The notes under the pieces are model-generated. The model was not told the DNA's origin. It saw only the letters and a list, made by a program, of their open reading frames with translations, and made no database searches. A DNA stretch of 64,000 nt, taken from positions 620,001 through 684,000 of the forward strand of contig JASANH010001455.1 in NCBI GenBank assembly GCA_030248295.1. The letters run 5' to 3'. This DNA is from Mesodorylaimus sp. YZB2_4. Taxonomy: Eukaryota > Nematoda > Enoplea > Dorylaimida > Dorylaimidae. Both the position numbers and the translations under genes were made by a program. Below are positions 1 to 10,899 of the stretch, piece by piece (position 1 is the first letter of the stretch; every line of letters begins with the position of its first letter).

Positions 1-328
1 ATTGGTGAGTATAGTTAGGGGGGGGGGGGGTTGATGTGGTGCCTAGTATGGACCTTTTTAGGAATTCGTGCAATGCCATTCCTTGGCTTCATCAATGCGA
101 GCCGAATGGTTACGACAAGATGACTCCGCCCATGATGTCCTTGAATGGTATGTGCTGTGATAGTGAGAGTGTGCAGGTGGGTACAACTTGATAGTTTAGG
201 CAAATCCACTCCGGTCCAAATCCAGATTTATATTGAAAGTATTGGTAATTTTAAAGCTGGTAGTATGGTAAGTTGGGTATTTGAGTACAGCATGAACGTA
301 TAATCGGGGTAGTGGTAAGTGATAGCGG

Positions 329-490
329 GGTCGTGGCCTAGCGGGTTAAGGCGTCTGCCTCTCACGCTGGGGAGGGTTCGACTCCCGCCTCGGTACAAAA
401 TGATTGTCAACTATGCATTTGTTCCTCAGCCCTCGAGTGCGCTGTGTGTGCATGGTCATGGATAAAGTATGACATGACATGACATGAGTG
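329..490 (+). repeat. tRNA-Glu-derived SINE (family S1), copy 1
   Basis: The head has an A box (TGGCCTAGCGGG), a CTC anticodon loop (CTCTCAC) and a perfect B box (GGTTCGACTCC), as in tRNA-Glu. The shared tail (AAAATGATTGTCAA ... CCTCGAGTGCGCTG) ends in short TGACA repeats. Other copies in this window share head and tail, which identifies a SINE rather than a tRNA gene. Confidence 0.8.
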
Positions 491-1000
491 TTGTGTTCGA
501 GTATAGCATGGGAGTATAATCAGGGTGCGCGTTGGTACTCGATACATTGCTGTGTTTACTCAAATAGGACCCCCCCCCCGGAGATCAGTTAAAAAACTTG
601 CGGCTCAGCGTTTGGTTTTGGGTCTGATCATGAGTGAGACCCGTCTGGCAGTAAATAAAAGATTTTTTTGGAGTTCTTGCATGAATTACTCGAAAATCTA
701 TACTAGCCTTTCACCCTCAAATTTTTGTTGCCTCACAGACGTCCCCCGACTGAACTTTATTTGAAATTTTATTTCCAATGGTGACTTTCGAAAACGGTAT
801 GTGGGTTGGGTTGTAGGTCTACATATTGCCGCTCCCAGGGGACAGGGGTTGAATAAGTAGTTTTAAAAATCGCTCAAAAAGGACGCCTAGCCTACCTGAG
901 GGAGAGGGCTGGCGGAAAGAACAGAAAACGAGGGGGGAAAGCGTGCTAAATTTGGCAGGAAAAAAGTGCATGGTCGTGTCAAGTTGCCGAGACTTAGCGG

Positions 1001-1420
1001 CCTCGCTGGTGTAGCGGTTCGGCATTCGTCTCTCCGCGTTGCTTGGAAGCGAGTGACTGGACTCAAACCGGGTTCGATCCCCGGTGATAAAGGTTGGTTT
1101 GCGAAACACAAAGCATCGCTGACTGCACGCCAGGCCGTGGGTGACTCACCCGGGACCGCCTAGGTAGTCCGAGTGGAAAGACGGACGCCAAACGAGTAGA
1201 CAGTCTCGGCTGTCCAACACCGACGGGGTTAAAAGCCCGCCCGCCCGCCATTGTCCGAGGAAGTCGGTGTCCAGTCGAGGATGCCCTCGCGCGGAGGTGC
1301 TCCTAGTGGAGACGCGCAGAGGGAAGCTGCCGTGTGCTGGTCCCCGGACAGCCCTGCTTATAAGGCTTGACTGCTGGCCGGCTAGAGGCAAAACCGGCTT
1401 CAGCCCACAAAAATTTAAAA
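1001..1420 (+). repeat. tRNA-headed SINE (family S2), copy 1
   Basis: The head has A-box-like TGGTGTAGCGG and B box GGTTCGATCCC. The body shares GTGGGTGACTCACC, AGACAGTCTCGGCTGTC and the conserved core GATGCCCTCGCG...GGAGGTGCTCC(T/C)AGTGGAGAC with other copies. It ends with GGCAAAAC-type sequence. Confidence 0.7.
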
Positions 1421-1644
1421 AATAAACTTCGGCCTAGGTCCGTCAAAACCCCTTCGACGGCCGGCACGTGCGGCTGCTCCCCGAATTGTGAGTCTACACG
1501 GCCCTTGTAGTGTGGGACAGTAAACTATCTTACGAGGTGTCCGTGGACTGCGTGGGCTGGGTGCCTACGGCCTGAGCCATCCTCTGGTCAGCCCTAGTCT
1601 GTCCTAGGGCGAGCCAAGGATTTCACGTGGATTTTTGGGCTCTG

Positions 1645-1990
1645 AATGCGCCGTGGGTGAATCACCCGTGACCGTAGAGGCGCTTGAGTTTATGCATAGT
1701 ATTTGTGTGCTCCACCCCTGAGTGAGTTTCACAATGTTTGATTAGAGTAAATGATATGACATGTGGAGAGACGGAAGCCAAGCGAGGAGACAGTCTCAGC
1801 TGTCCAACACCGACAGGATTCGCAGCCCACCCGCCATCGTCCGAGAAGTCGGTGTCCTGTCCAGGATGCCCTCGCGTGGAGGTACTCCCAGTGGAAACGC
1901 ACACAGGGACGCTGCTGCGTGTGATGGTCCCGCAAGCCTTGCTTGCAAGGTTTGACTGCTGGCCTGCTACACCGTGTGTCTGCATCCCAC
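1645..1990 (+). repeat. SINE S2, headless copy
   Basis: Starts in the GTGGGTGAATCACCC segment, continues through AGACAGTCTCAGCTGTCC and the core GGATGCCCTCGCGTGGAGGT, with an AT-rich insertion near 1685-1755. Direct neighbour of copy 1. Confidence 0.65.
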
Positions 1991-2109
1991 CACACAGCAC
2001 TGTGGTATTCAATGCCAACAAAGAACAAGCCTCGAACCTGTGTCCGCAATAAATAATCAAATACTAGCAATGCACGAGTACAGCATGTGGGGAAGAGGGA
2101 GGGGGCGGT

Positions 2110-2470
2110 TGCACCTTACATTCCACCCCTCTCTACTCGTACGTAGAGACTCGTCTGGTAATCGATCCTCTGCACGGAGCCAGCAGCTGGGGCATCCTTC
2201 TTTATGGTCATGCCATGGACCAGATCGGAACTACTTGCCAAGCTTGGAACCACGCCTTGGAGAATTCTTACCGTGCACTGTCCCTGCTTGAACATACGTT
2301 TTAGTGCGCAGTCATAGAAGAATGAGGGCCTGACTGGAGGGGGTGATTGGTATACCCTTCGCACCACACCAAAAACATGGGCTCCCAGTCCATGGCTGAA
2401 ACATCACCTTGGTGGTGCAGGCCTGTGCACAGGATCGATCGCCAGAGGAGCTCCTTCCTAGCACATCCTT
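2110..2470 (+). repeat. dispersed repeat R5, copy 1
   Basis: TTGCCAAGCTTGGAACCACG, GAACATACGTTTTAGTGCG, GGTATACCCTTCGCACCACA and GGCTGAAACATCACCTTGG occur in the same order as at 19.2-19.45 kb. It ends about 14 bases before the first visible channel exon. Confidence 0.6.
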
Positions 2471-2483
2471 GACTTATGCCTAG

Positions 2484-5400
2484 GACTACGACATGGACAT
2501 TTATTTCGTGCAATTCTGGCACGATCATCGACTCCGACACAGTCACGGCGGCCAACTGGCTTTTAACAGTCGTGAACATTTGGACCGTATTTGGGTACCC
2601 GATTTGTACTTTGCCAATTCCAAATCAGCCGAATACAATTACGTCACTGTGCCAAATTTGGTTTTAAAATTGCAATCGAATGGAAGTGCCAGGTTTAGCA
2701 TGAGGTGGGTGAAGCTTCGATTCACTCAATGCCCTTACAATTTGATCACTCTCCACATTGAAGGCCACCAGCTTAGGTTTATTGCAGTGTACTCAGACAC
2801 TGCTTACTCACAATTCAGTCCTTTTTTTACGTCTTTTCTTGCCCCTATTCCCCCCCGCACTGGTGTTGGTCGCGCAGCTTGGCCCAACAACCCTGATTGG
2901 AAGGTCGCAGTGCTGAGGATGGTAAGCCCGCTGTCAGACGGAAGTGGTCTACTGGCCTTGCACACCTTGCTCTAGGCAACTCACTGGGTACCGTCAAGTG
3001 GCACTTGGCGAACGAGCAGAGAATCAGGACACTGTGCCCCCAGCACCAGTCGGGAAGGTCCCTGCCTTCTGTCCAGTATCATCCTGGAACGCTAGTGCTG
3101 GCACAGTGTAACCAGCGCACCCAGGCGGCGGGAGATAGTCGAGACCGAAGTCTCTAAGTAAAAAACTCAGACTGGAGGAAGGCAAGTCTCGCGACTATAC
3201 CTGCTCTAGAAACATCAACCGAAGAGGTTGACGTCCCAGCCAGGGGAGCGTATCGATTACTCCCGACCGCCAGGCGTGCTGGTCACAACAGGATGCCCTC
3301 GCGTGGAGGTGCTCCTAGTGGAGACACACAGATGGAACTTGCGTCAGAACTGGCCGCCTCACGGCCCGGCTTATGACTGTTGGCTGGCTATAGGCAAAAC
3401 GGGTTGGAAGTCCCGTGGGGAACTGAGGCGGTGCAGGGCCAAGCTGACTATGCAATTAGCACCACACCAAAAAGGCATTATCTTCTACCCGAGGTCAATG
3501 TCAGAAGAGACGAATTTTGTAACCAGCAATAGAAAATTGGCCATTTCCGAAAATCCTCTCCACCCACGCCCCTAGTCAGACCCTGATATTCTGTGGGCCT
3601 ACTGCATAAACCTATATTTTTCGATAATTCGTATGCTCTAATAAAATGACTCTAAATTTTAGGATACATCTAAAAATCGCTTGTCACATGGACCTGCAAG
3701 CGTACCCCATCGATTCTCAAAAATGTTACCTAAAAATAGTCACTTGTAAGTCAAATAGAAAATGTCTAAATTCTTTCATCTTCCTATAATATTTTTAGAT
3801 GGTAGTACAAAAGATAAAGTCAACGTGACGTGGGTGACCAATCAAGAGCCAATTATTCTGAACCCAGAAATCACTGATTCTGATCTCCAAGTCCATAAAA
3901 TCATGCCCGATTATTGTAACGGGTCATATTTCGACAGTATGTAATTTTTGGCCTGTGACTCTGCCGAGTTCTGCCTGTATCAGCAGTGAACGGTCGGGAA
4001 ATCATAGACATCGACCTTCCTGGTTGATGTTTCAGTGGCAGACACAGTCGAGAGACTTGACATTCTAGAAACTTCGGTCTCTCATGCCTCACGCCACCTG
4101 GGAGCCCTGTTATGGACCCGAGTACCCTTGACTGGAAACATCCACCCCTGAGGCGCCTCTGCACCCCTGAAGTTGCTTGTTGCAAAGTAACTTACCTGAT
4201 TTTTTCAGTGGAATTCAGTTGCCTGCTGGCCATATTCTACCTGAAACGCAACATCGCCTACAGCCTCCTGCAGACATATTTGCCCACCACGTTCATCGTG
4301 TGCATTAGTTGGATGTCGTTTTGGATCGACCCCAACTCAGTGCCTGGTCGGGTCGGCTTGGCAGTGACCACCCTCCTCACACTGTCCACCCACGCTATCG
4401 GATTACACTATCAGGTGCGTATAGGGTCTGACCGCCTTCCAGCCTTCTGTAGCGAATACGCCTGGGGAGTGACCAGTGGAGCTTTTGCACTTGGCGCAGC
4501 CAACCAGAGTCCATGGCTGAAACATGACCTTGACGGGTGACGCCCCTGCAGGATCTATTGCCAGTCGAGCCTCGTCACTGTTATGGTTTCAGCTGCCGCC
4601 AGTCGGCTATGCCAAAGCGCAGGACGTTTGGTTCGGGGCGTGTATTCTCTTCCTATTCGCTGCCTTGGTCGAGTTCGCACTGGTCAACATGTACACGCGA
4701 AGGGGAGAGAGTGTGGCCACCAGACTGAGACAAGCTGGATGGAAAAAGGTAAGCCACTCTTCGTGTCCAGTCGCTCACATGACTCGGCTCAGTTTTGGAG
4801 TCTCCACTGACCCTTGAGCCTGATCACAATACTGTACAGATTCTGTAATTTTGATCGTTAGTGTATGTACAATAAATGGGAGGGACCACAGTAGGTCTGC
4901 CTGCTGGTAATTCTCATAGGGACCATGCGCAAGCACTTGGGCACTCTCAGAAAACTGCCTGTCGTAAAATTGCTGAAATGGGTTCAAAGCCAGCATCGAC
5001 TGACCAACCGATCCGATCCGATCATGGCACACTGTAAGTCCCATCACCTCGAATTGGTATTGACCCTGCCTGGCAGGCGAAGGAGAGAATGTGACCACCA
5101 AACTCGGTGAGATAAACGCACCTAAGAGAAGCAAGTTCTACGACTAAACCTGCCTGCGGCTGGAACATGGGTTGATGGCTTCCAGCCAGGGGAGATCAAT
5201 ACTGCTCTCCCGCTCGCCATGGCCAGGCAGTGGTTACAGTATCAAATCCCGCGTGACTCTGCTTAGTCCCTGTGTCCCTCGGAGTGGTCTGGCAAACAGT
5301 GACAGCAAAACAGAGCAGGTTGGTGAGAACGGCTAAGAGGCGCGCGCTGCTCCCGCAAACGCGGAAGTGTCCATGGGACCCGCGGGAGTTTTGCGAGACG

Positions 5401-6577
5401 GGAGTGGGCGAGAAGGGGCAGACTCCAAAAATGGCGGGCGGGAGCGGGAGTGAAGCAAGAAGAGTGCGGGAGCGGCGTGGGTCCCGCCTAAAAAGTTTAA
5501 CTCCCGCCACATTTTGTGCTACTGCGTGCTGTGCTGTTTGACAATCAGCAAGCTGCAGTCTCAGAAAGCCGAAACATGTTGATGATCGTTTATTTTTCAG
5601 AAGAAAAAGCCGATTTGCTTTCAAATGTCTTGGTTTTGTGGTAGGTTTGATCTTATGCCTTGTATTTCTTTCTTGTGGGCTTTATCTACTCAGCTGGTGT
5701 TGCGCATAGAGAGAGAGAACCTGTTCCTGCGATAGCTTTTGCTCTGCGCACGGGCGGAAGTGGGAGTGACTTTTCGTCTCGCGGGAGTGAGCATGTTTCT
5801 AAAGTGCGGGCGGGAGTGGACGGTAACGCCTTTCATGAAATTCCGCGGGCGGGAAGCGGGAGTGCTTTAGGTGAGCCGCGGGCGGGAGCATACTCCGCTC
5901 AGGCGGAAGTCGGCGGAAGCGGGGCCAATAACCCACTCCCGCCAGACCTGTAAGCGTCATCCCCACTGATTCTTTTTTAAACGGATCGGGGTCGAGGCCT
6001 AGGTTGGATCGGTCGATGCTGGCTTCAAAATTTGGCGTGCAAGCTAGAGTGTCGTTAGCTGAATGCCGATTCCCCAATTCCAGTCGTGTCCCATTGAGCA
6101 AATGGGGGACCCCCCCCCCCCCCCCCCCCAGGCTGGACCGCCTCTAATCTTGTCTCCAGGGTTCTTTGAGTATTTTTTGTCAATCACTGACGAGTAGTTT
6201 GCGGTCTGCAGTCCTTCTCTAGTGTCTGCAGTCATCCACCAATGATTGAAACCCTGGACAAAAGCAAAATAGTTTTTTCAGCGCAAAAATTCATCAAATA
6301 AGGACTTTCTGCTGTGCGAACTTAAAAACAATGTCGTAAGTAGGATGTTTTCTCACGTCTTTTTTGTCTGCATGAGTGCTCTTTTCAGACAACCCCTCGC
6401 AATCAGCCAATTCATCGCGACGAAGCTTGCCTATTGGACGAATTATCGACCGAATGTAAAAGAAAAGCTATGAAAATCGATGCTTGTTCTCGTATCATTT
6501 TTCCATCCACTTTTGTCGCTTTTACGATCATTTATTGGTGTGTTTATCTTTTAGTCGTCGCTAAGAAATTGCACTGA
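2484..6577 (+). CDS. Cys-loop ligand-gated anion channel (GluCl/GlyR-like), 3' part
   Basis: A pentameric neurotransmitter-gated channel subunit of the plasma membrane, probably chloride-selective. Exons: 2484 to about 2810, 3799-3936, 4209-4414, 4593-4748 and 6389-6577 (stop). Exon 1 has the ligand-domain motif [13 protein letters not shown] and a signature-loop region starting CPYNL. Exon 2 carries [10 protein letters not shown] and the loop-C cysteine of DYCNGSYF; its partner (EFSC) is in exon 3. Exon 3 has TM1 and the pore helix TM2 ([16 protein letters not shown]). Exon 4 has TM3 ([16 protein letters not shown]). Exon 5 has TM4 ([13 protein letters not shown]) and ends KKLH-stop. Phases of the last four exons join exactly. 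The TM3-TM4 loop is short. The 5' end (signal peptide, first ligand-domain exons) is not seen and probably lies left of the window. The 3' limit of exon 1 is uncertain. Oddities: the second signature-loop cysteine is Leu, and the PAR motif of anion channels reads PGR. Introns carry SINE and MITE insertions. Confidence 0.82.
2857..3450 (+). repeat. SINE S2 interrupted by MITE M1
   Basis: Left part to 3106 (AACCCTGATTGG...AGTGCTGGCACAG) and right part from 3288 (ACAGGATGCCCTCGCGTGG...GGCAAAACGGGTTGGAAGTCCC) are continuous in other copies. The 181 bases between are a separate element. Confidence 0.75.
3107..3287 (-). mobile_element. MITE M1 nested in SINE S2, ACAG target duplication
   Basis: Termini TGTAACCAGCGC...CCAGGCGG and CCGCCAGGCGTGCTGGTCACA form an imperfect inverted repeat. 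ACAG occurs at 3103-3106 and again at 3288-3291, where intact S2 copies have it once. The interior (AGTCTCGCGACTATACCTGC) matches the other M1 copies in reverse orientation. Confidence 0.7.
5050..5239 (+). mobile_element. MITE M1 copy
   Basis: Ends CCTGCCTGGCAGGC and GCCATGGCCAGGCAGTGG are inverted repeats of the M1 type. The interior includes ACGACTAAACCTGCCTG and TTCCAGCCAGGGGAG. It lies in the last intron of the channel gene. Confidence 0.6.
5370..5950. repeat. CGGGAGTG-rich GC element
   Basis: Two GC-rich blocks (5370-5515 and 5745-5945) made of irregular GCGGGAGTG and GGCGGAAG words surround an AT-richer centre. The left block ends AACTCCCGCC and the right block ends CACTCCCGCC. G runs could form quadruplexes. 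It lies in the last channel intron. Confidence 0.55.
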
Positions 6578-7784
6578 CCATACAAGTACTAATAAAGTCG
6601 CTGGTGCAAAGTCCGTTTCCATACCCAAAGCAGCCTCACCAGCAGCTGAAGGGTTTCTACCAGAAATTCATTCTAGATTAGCTTAAAAAAACTAAAACAT
6701 CAAAAATATTCGTACAGCTTATTCGTTCGGAACAATGGCAATGCTGACCTGCTAGAAAAGGAGCTCTACCACGCTGTAAGCGGGTTGGGCCACAATATCT
6801 TGCGCACATGAAGCCAAGTTTGGAAATGAACCTATTACAAATGGGGAGGGAGAGTGGCTATGCCTCGGATGGATGGCATTTGCAAGCAGGCGCTAGGCTG
6901 CTACGCAGTAGTCCATGCAGCTGGGCTGGTAGGGGACTGGACGAGTACGATAACTGCATTAGCACAAGACTCGCAATCAGCAGGGGCCAGTTTCACAGTG
7001 CGATCCTAATTTTTGGGCGAGTACGTGTCACATTAGCTGTCCTAGAGGTGTCTTACTCGTAGATTCAAGCGCGTCCTAAAACATGTCACATCTTGGTTCA
7101 TAGTAAAAAAGGATGACCAGACATTTTATCAGACCACAAAATTTAACGCTGGAAATAAGCCGGGCTCCAATCACTAATCGAGGTCTGTATTTGAATGATT
7201 TTATCATGTCATACAAGGACTCCTTGGCTAAGGCAGGCTAGTCCACTTCATATGAGCGCTGTAAACGAGTCAAATCTGGTTTATTTTATTAGCTTTACCA
7301 TGGGTTTGTGTTAATTCTCGCTTTATACGCAAATCTGTCATGTTAATGGCGACTGTGCGAGCCACATCATTTTGTTTTTCAAGTCAAAATTTTGAGTCCT
7401 GCAAACAGAGTTTTGCGACTCTTTTGCGGGACTCCAAGCCATGGGAGAATACTTGCTAGTAACTTTACCACGCATATGAGTTTTAATTAATTTAGTGTGT
7501 CTCCCTCCTGTAAAGTGCATGTATTCGCTTGGGTAAGGAGTAAAATGATGATGATGGCATTCTGTTGTCCCTTTGTGGCCTCAATGGCTGGAAAAGGACG
7601 ACAGAATTTTTAGTCCGGCTGAAAAAGAACTTTTATTGCAGGTCGAGAGAGCTAAAGCAAAGTGCCAAAATTTCAAGGCCCTCTAAGATTGCCATAGACA
7701 GGCCACTGCCCAAAAACCTGCCCTCAAAGCCGTGACAGCGTGGCAGCGGTGATGGGAAATAAAGAAACCAGAAAGTGTGCGTCT

Positions 7785-7905
7785 TAGGACATGGTCGAAG
7801 TCGTCCTAAACTTAAGACAGCCTGGTGTCCTAGGATGGGGCACAAGCTGATTGTGAACTGATTTTAGGACTGTCCTAGAATTTAGGACATGCTTTGGGAT
7901 TTAGA
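7785..7905. repeat. TAGGACA-rich inverted repeat R8
   Basis: GTCTTAGGACATGG and GTCCTAAACTTAAGACAG on one side and TTTAGGACTGTCCTAGAATTTAGGACATG on the other form nested inverted repeats. A shorter inverted copy is at 59565-59640 (CCTAAATTCTAGGACAGTCC). Confidence 0.5.
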
Positions 7906-8494
7906 ACTGTGAAACTGCCCCCAGATCCTCACGCAGGAAGGCGGGAACTTGAAATGTTTTTCACAAACATTTCACTAAATTTACTTTCTTTCGCTGTCAG
8001 AATACTCTGACAGGGTGCAAGAAATTCTGACCTGACCTTGACCGCTTCCTCAAAAAACTTTCTGACCTGACCCTGACTTTGAGCAAGGGTCGATCAATCA
8101 GGGTTTTGACAGAATTCTGACCCTGACCTTGGGGTTATTTCTAACACTAGTAGAACAGAACAAGACGAGATACTGTAGACCAAGATAATTTGTAGCGACT
8201 TGGCGAGAGTAGACGCGGGAATGACATCTACTGTAGAACACGCCGCCTTATAGGGAGCCTAGCACAAATGCCTAGCCACGATTTTTCATGAATCACTGAA
8301 ATCATCTCGGAAATCTGGTCTTTATCGTGCGATCAAAAGGTCGGTGCAACGGAAAAGAATGAGCGACGATGAATGAGGACTATGCAGACGAGGTTGTGTC
8401 CGCACTAAATCGATTGATGCAAAATAAAAATGTAGAAATCCAGAGTGCACCTTGATATGAAGCAGAACAGCAGCCATGGCGGATGATTTCTGGA

Positions 8495-8600
8495 ACCCAG
8501 GGTCGACCGTACCGAATTTTTTGATCGTACCCGTACCGTACCCGCACCTGGGGCCTGGTGCGGCCTTACCGTACCGTACCGTACTGTACTAATAAAAAAC
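8495..8600. repeat. CGTACC simple repeat
   Basis: Imperfect CGTACC words on both sides of a CCTGGGGCCTGG centre, giving an inverted layout. Confidence 0.6.
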
Positions 8601-8936
8601 TTCATCTTGGCAGCCGAAAAAGTTTGAAATTTTTTTCAAAAGATTTTTTAGATATTTGAAGTAAAGGCTTTCTAATTCTGTGTGCATCTCGAAAATTGTC
8701 ATGCCTATTATGGTTATTCATCAACTTCTTGGTTGTGAGCAGTGGTCATCGTCGGGTTTTAAAATACAGTATTTTAACCAAGAACAGCAATGAAGTATGG
8801 ATAGAGCCCAAAATCCTTGACTTCAAAGAGGTTCGCAGATTACCAGAAATCCGTTGGCTCTACCATGCTGTTGTACCTGTGGGGTCTTTGAACTCATGAT
8901 CTACAACTGCAATGATATGAGACCGTGGTATAAATC

Positions 8937-9200
8937 TGTGCCGCGACTAGACCCCGGATCGGGTCAGGTACTTTCGGGTCGGGTCGGGTCGGGTCGGGTC
9001 GGATCAAAATCGGGTCGGGTCACTTTTTTGAAAGATCGGGTCAAAGGGGTCAAAAATACAGAAATTTTGCAAGTTACTACTATTAGCAACTACACAAACC
9101 TTTTCGTTGTTGTTAGACTCCAGGTTTTGCAGTACAGTATATGCTTCATGCATGCATGCACAAAGTCTTTCATTCCACGTTCTCATTCTGCGTAACTTCC
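8937..9200 (+). repeat. GGGTC-rich dispersed repeat R9
   Basis: CGCGACTAGACCCCGGATCGG, then a GGGTC pentanucleotide run, then TCACTTTTTTGAAAGATCGGG. The right part recurs at 59105-59305, and the left part recurs inverted at 10010-10085 (GTCTAGTCGCGAC end). Confidence 0.6.
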
Positions 9201-10899
9201 AAGAATGTGAGACGAATTGTAAGCTGTGAAATGACCAATTTTTCTGAGTAATTTCTGCAAAGGGAGGTCCATATGTGAGAGTTCTCATAAACATTCTTGT
9301 CAACTCTGATGAATGGGTGGGACTAGCCACACTCTAACATGAGAAGGAATTGATAACTTTTAGCAGGTCGTAGGGGCATCTACAATCACATTTGATTCCT
9401 GAATATGGCATAACTTCCTGGGTATACCTGGCTGGAAGAGCAGTATAGTCTGTGCCCAAACACCAAATATGTACCAATAATAGCCCCCTTGACCACCATC
9501 CATGTTACCACTGCAGAACAGTTTGCTGTGTTCAAAAGTGATAGGTGCCCTCACACCTTTCCATCAGGTGCAGGTTCTGATGAGCTAGTGTCCAGCACAA
9601 TATGACTTTGTAAGCAGTATCTTTTGTGACGACTAGATCGCAACTCCAGCCCGGGGTTCATATATATTCATATATACCAAGGATAAGCTGTCGCAGACTC
9701 CGTAAGTTATGACAGAGGTGTCTCTGTTATTCACGCCTATTATTCGGATTGGTTAAATCTTGTCTCCAGTGGACAGACTAGTCGCTTTTAGATCTACGGT
9801 TTTAAAAAAATTATTTGACCACTATTGTGAGGAATATGAAGGAACGTTATTGCATTTACTAAGGATAACTAGGGGATAACAAAAGATGAAGATTCGCGTG
9901 CGTGAGATATCTCCATCTCATATTTTCTCAGTCAGCTTTACACCAACGCCACCACGTTCTGAGCATTTGTGAATGGTTTTTATGGGGAGGAACTTCAACT
10001 ACTTATACCGAATTCGGGTCAGGGACTTTCGGGTCGGGTCGGGTTGTCGGGTTGAACCCGACCTGATCCGGTGTCTAGTCGCGACAATGCTCATATTGTA
10101 GTAGTCCCAGAACCCTCCAGTCTTGCTCAAAGATGCCGACAAAATTTTTGAATAGGATGGATGAGAGAAGATTGCAGAAAACATCTGTTGAAATTTGATC
10201 AACACGGGGTTCCCTGATCAGCGCTTCGAAAAATTGAATGCAAGGAATTTAGTCTTTCATGCGCGAAACTGTAGCATGGCAGGCGCCTAATGCAGTAAGA
10301 GCGACTGCACGAATGACCACATTTAAGTTCAAGAAAGCAGCATTTTTAGCAGCTTTTGGTGGAATGCATAAGTATCACAGCCTCATGCTGTCTGAGCGCG
10401 TGGAATTCCACAAATTTTCCTTTCACAGGACATTTAGCGCCAGGGAAATGCGTTCAGGATATTTTGTCGTAGATCCCTGACTCCTATGCGGGTCTAAAAG
10501 ACGGTGGGGAGGAGTCAAAAATTCAAGAAGATCGTGGATGCGATTAATGGGCGGCCACTCCAGTGCGTTGAGCTGTCAATTCTAGCTGCCTGCATGAAGA
10601 CAAAGAGAAGATATTTTGGCGGGAGTTCAAAATTTCAATCCCGCCGACCCACATCTAGGGTCGTTTTCCCAAACCAGTCCAGCCCTGATCGACGGGTCGG
10701 TCGATGCTGGCCCTGCGCAACAACCCTCGCTCACTCTCTTCTTCTAGGTGATGGCGTTGCTGATGAACAGGGCACTGGCTGATCCGACTGGCACGACCCA
10801 CCTTCTGCTGTGCAAGAAAATGTCGAGAGAAGATCAAATAGAAACCAAAAATTTGATGGAATTCCTGGCGACTGGGTGCCGTGTTCCGAGCATTGATGA

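Larger units (their letters stand above)
6578..10899. other. repeat-filled intergenic stretch
   Basis: No supported gene. It holds repeats R8 and R9, the CGTACC repeat and an end of the CCAGCATCGAC family near 10700. Short open frames here lack domains and splice-site support. Confidence 0.5.

Noticed and set aside
329-400. Functional tRNA-Glu gene
   Set aside because: Acceptor stem is not paired and the same head recurs with a shared non-tRNA tail in several places, which marks a SINE.
8950-9060. CRISPR-like or telomere-like GGGTC repeats
   Set aside because: No spacers, short run, and the surrounding sequence recurs as a dispersed repeat at 59.1 kb.
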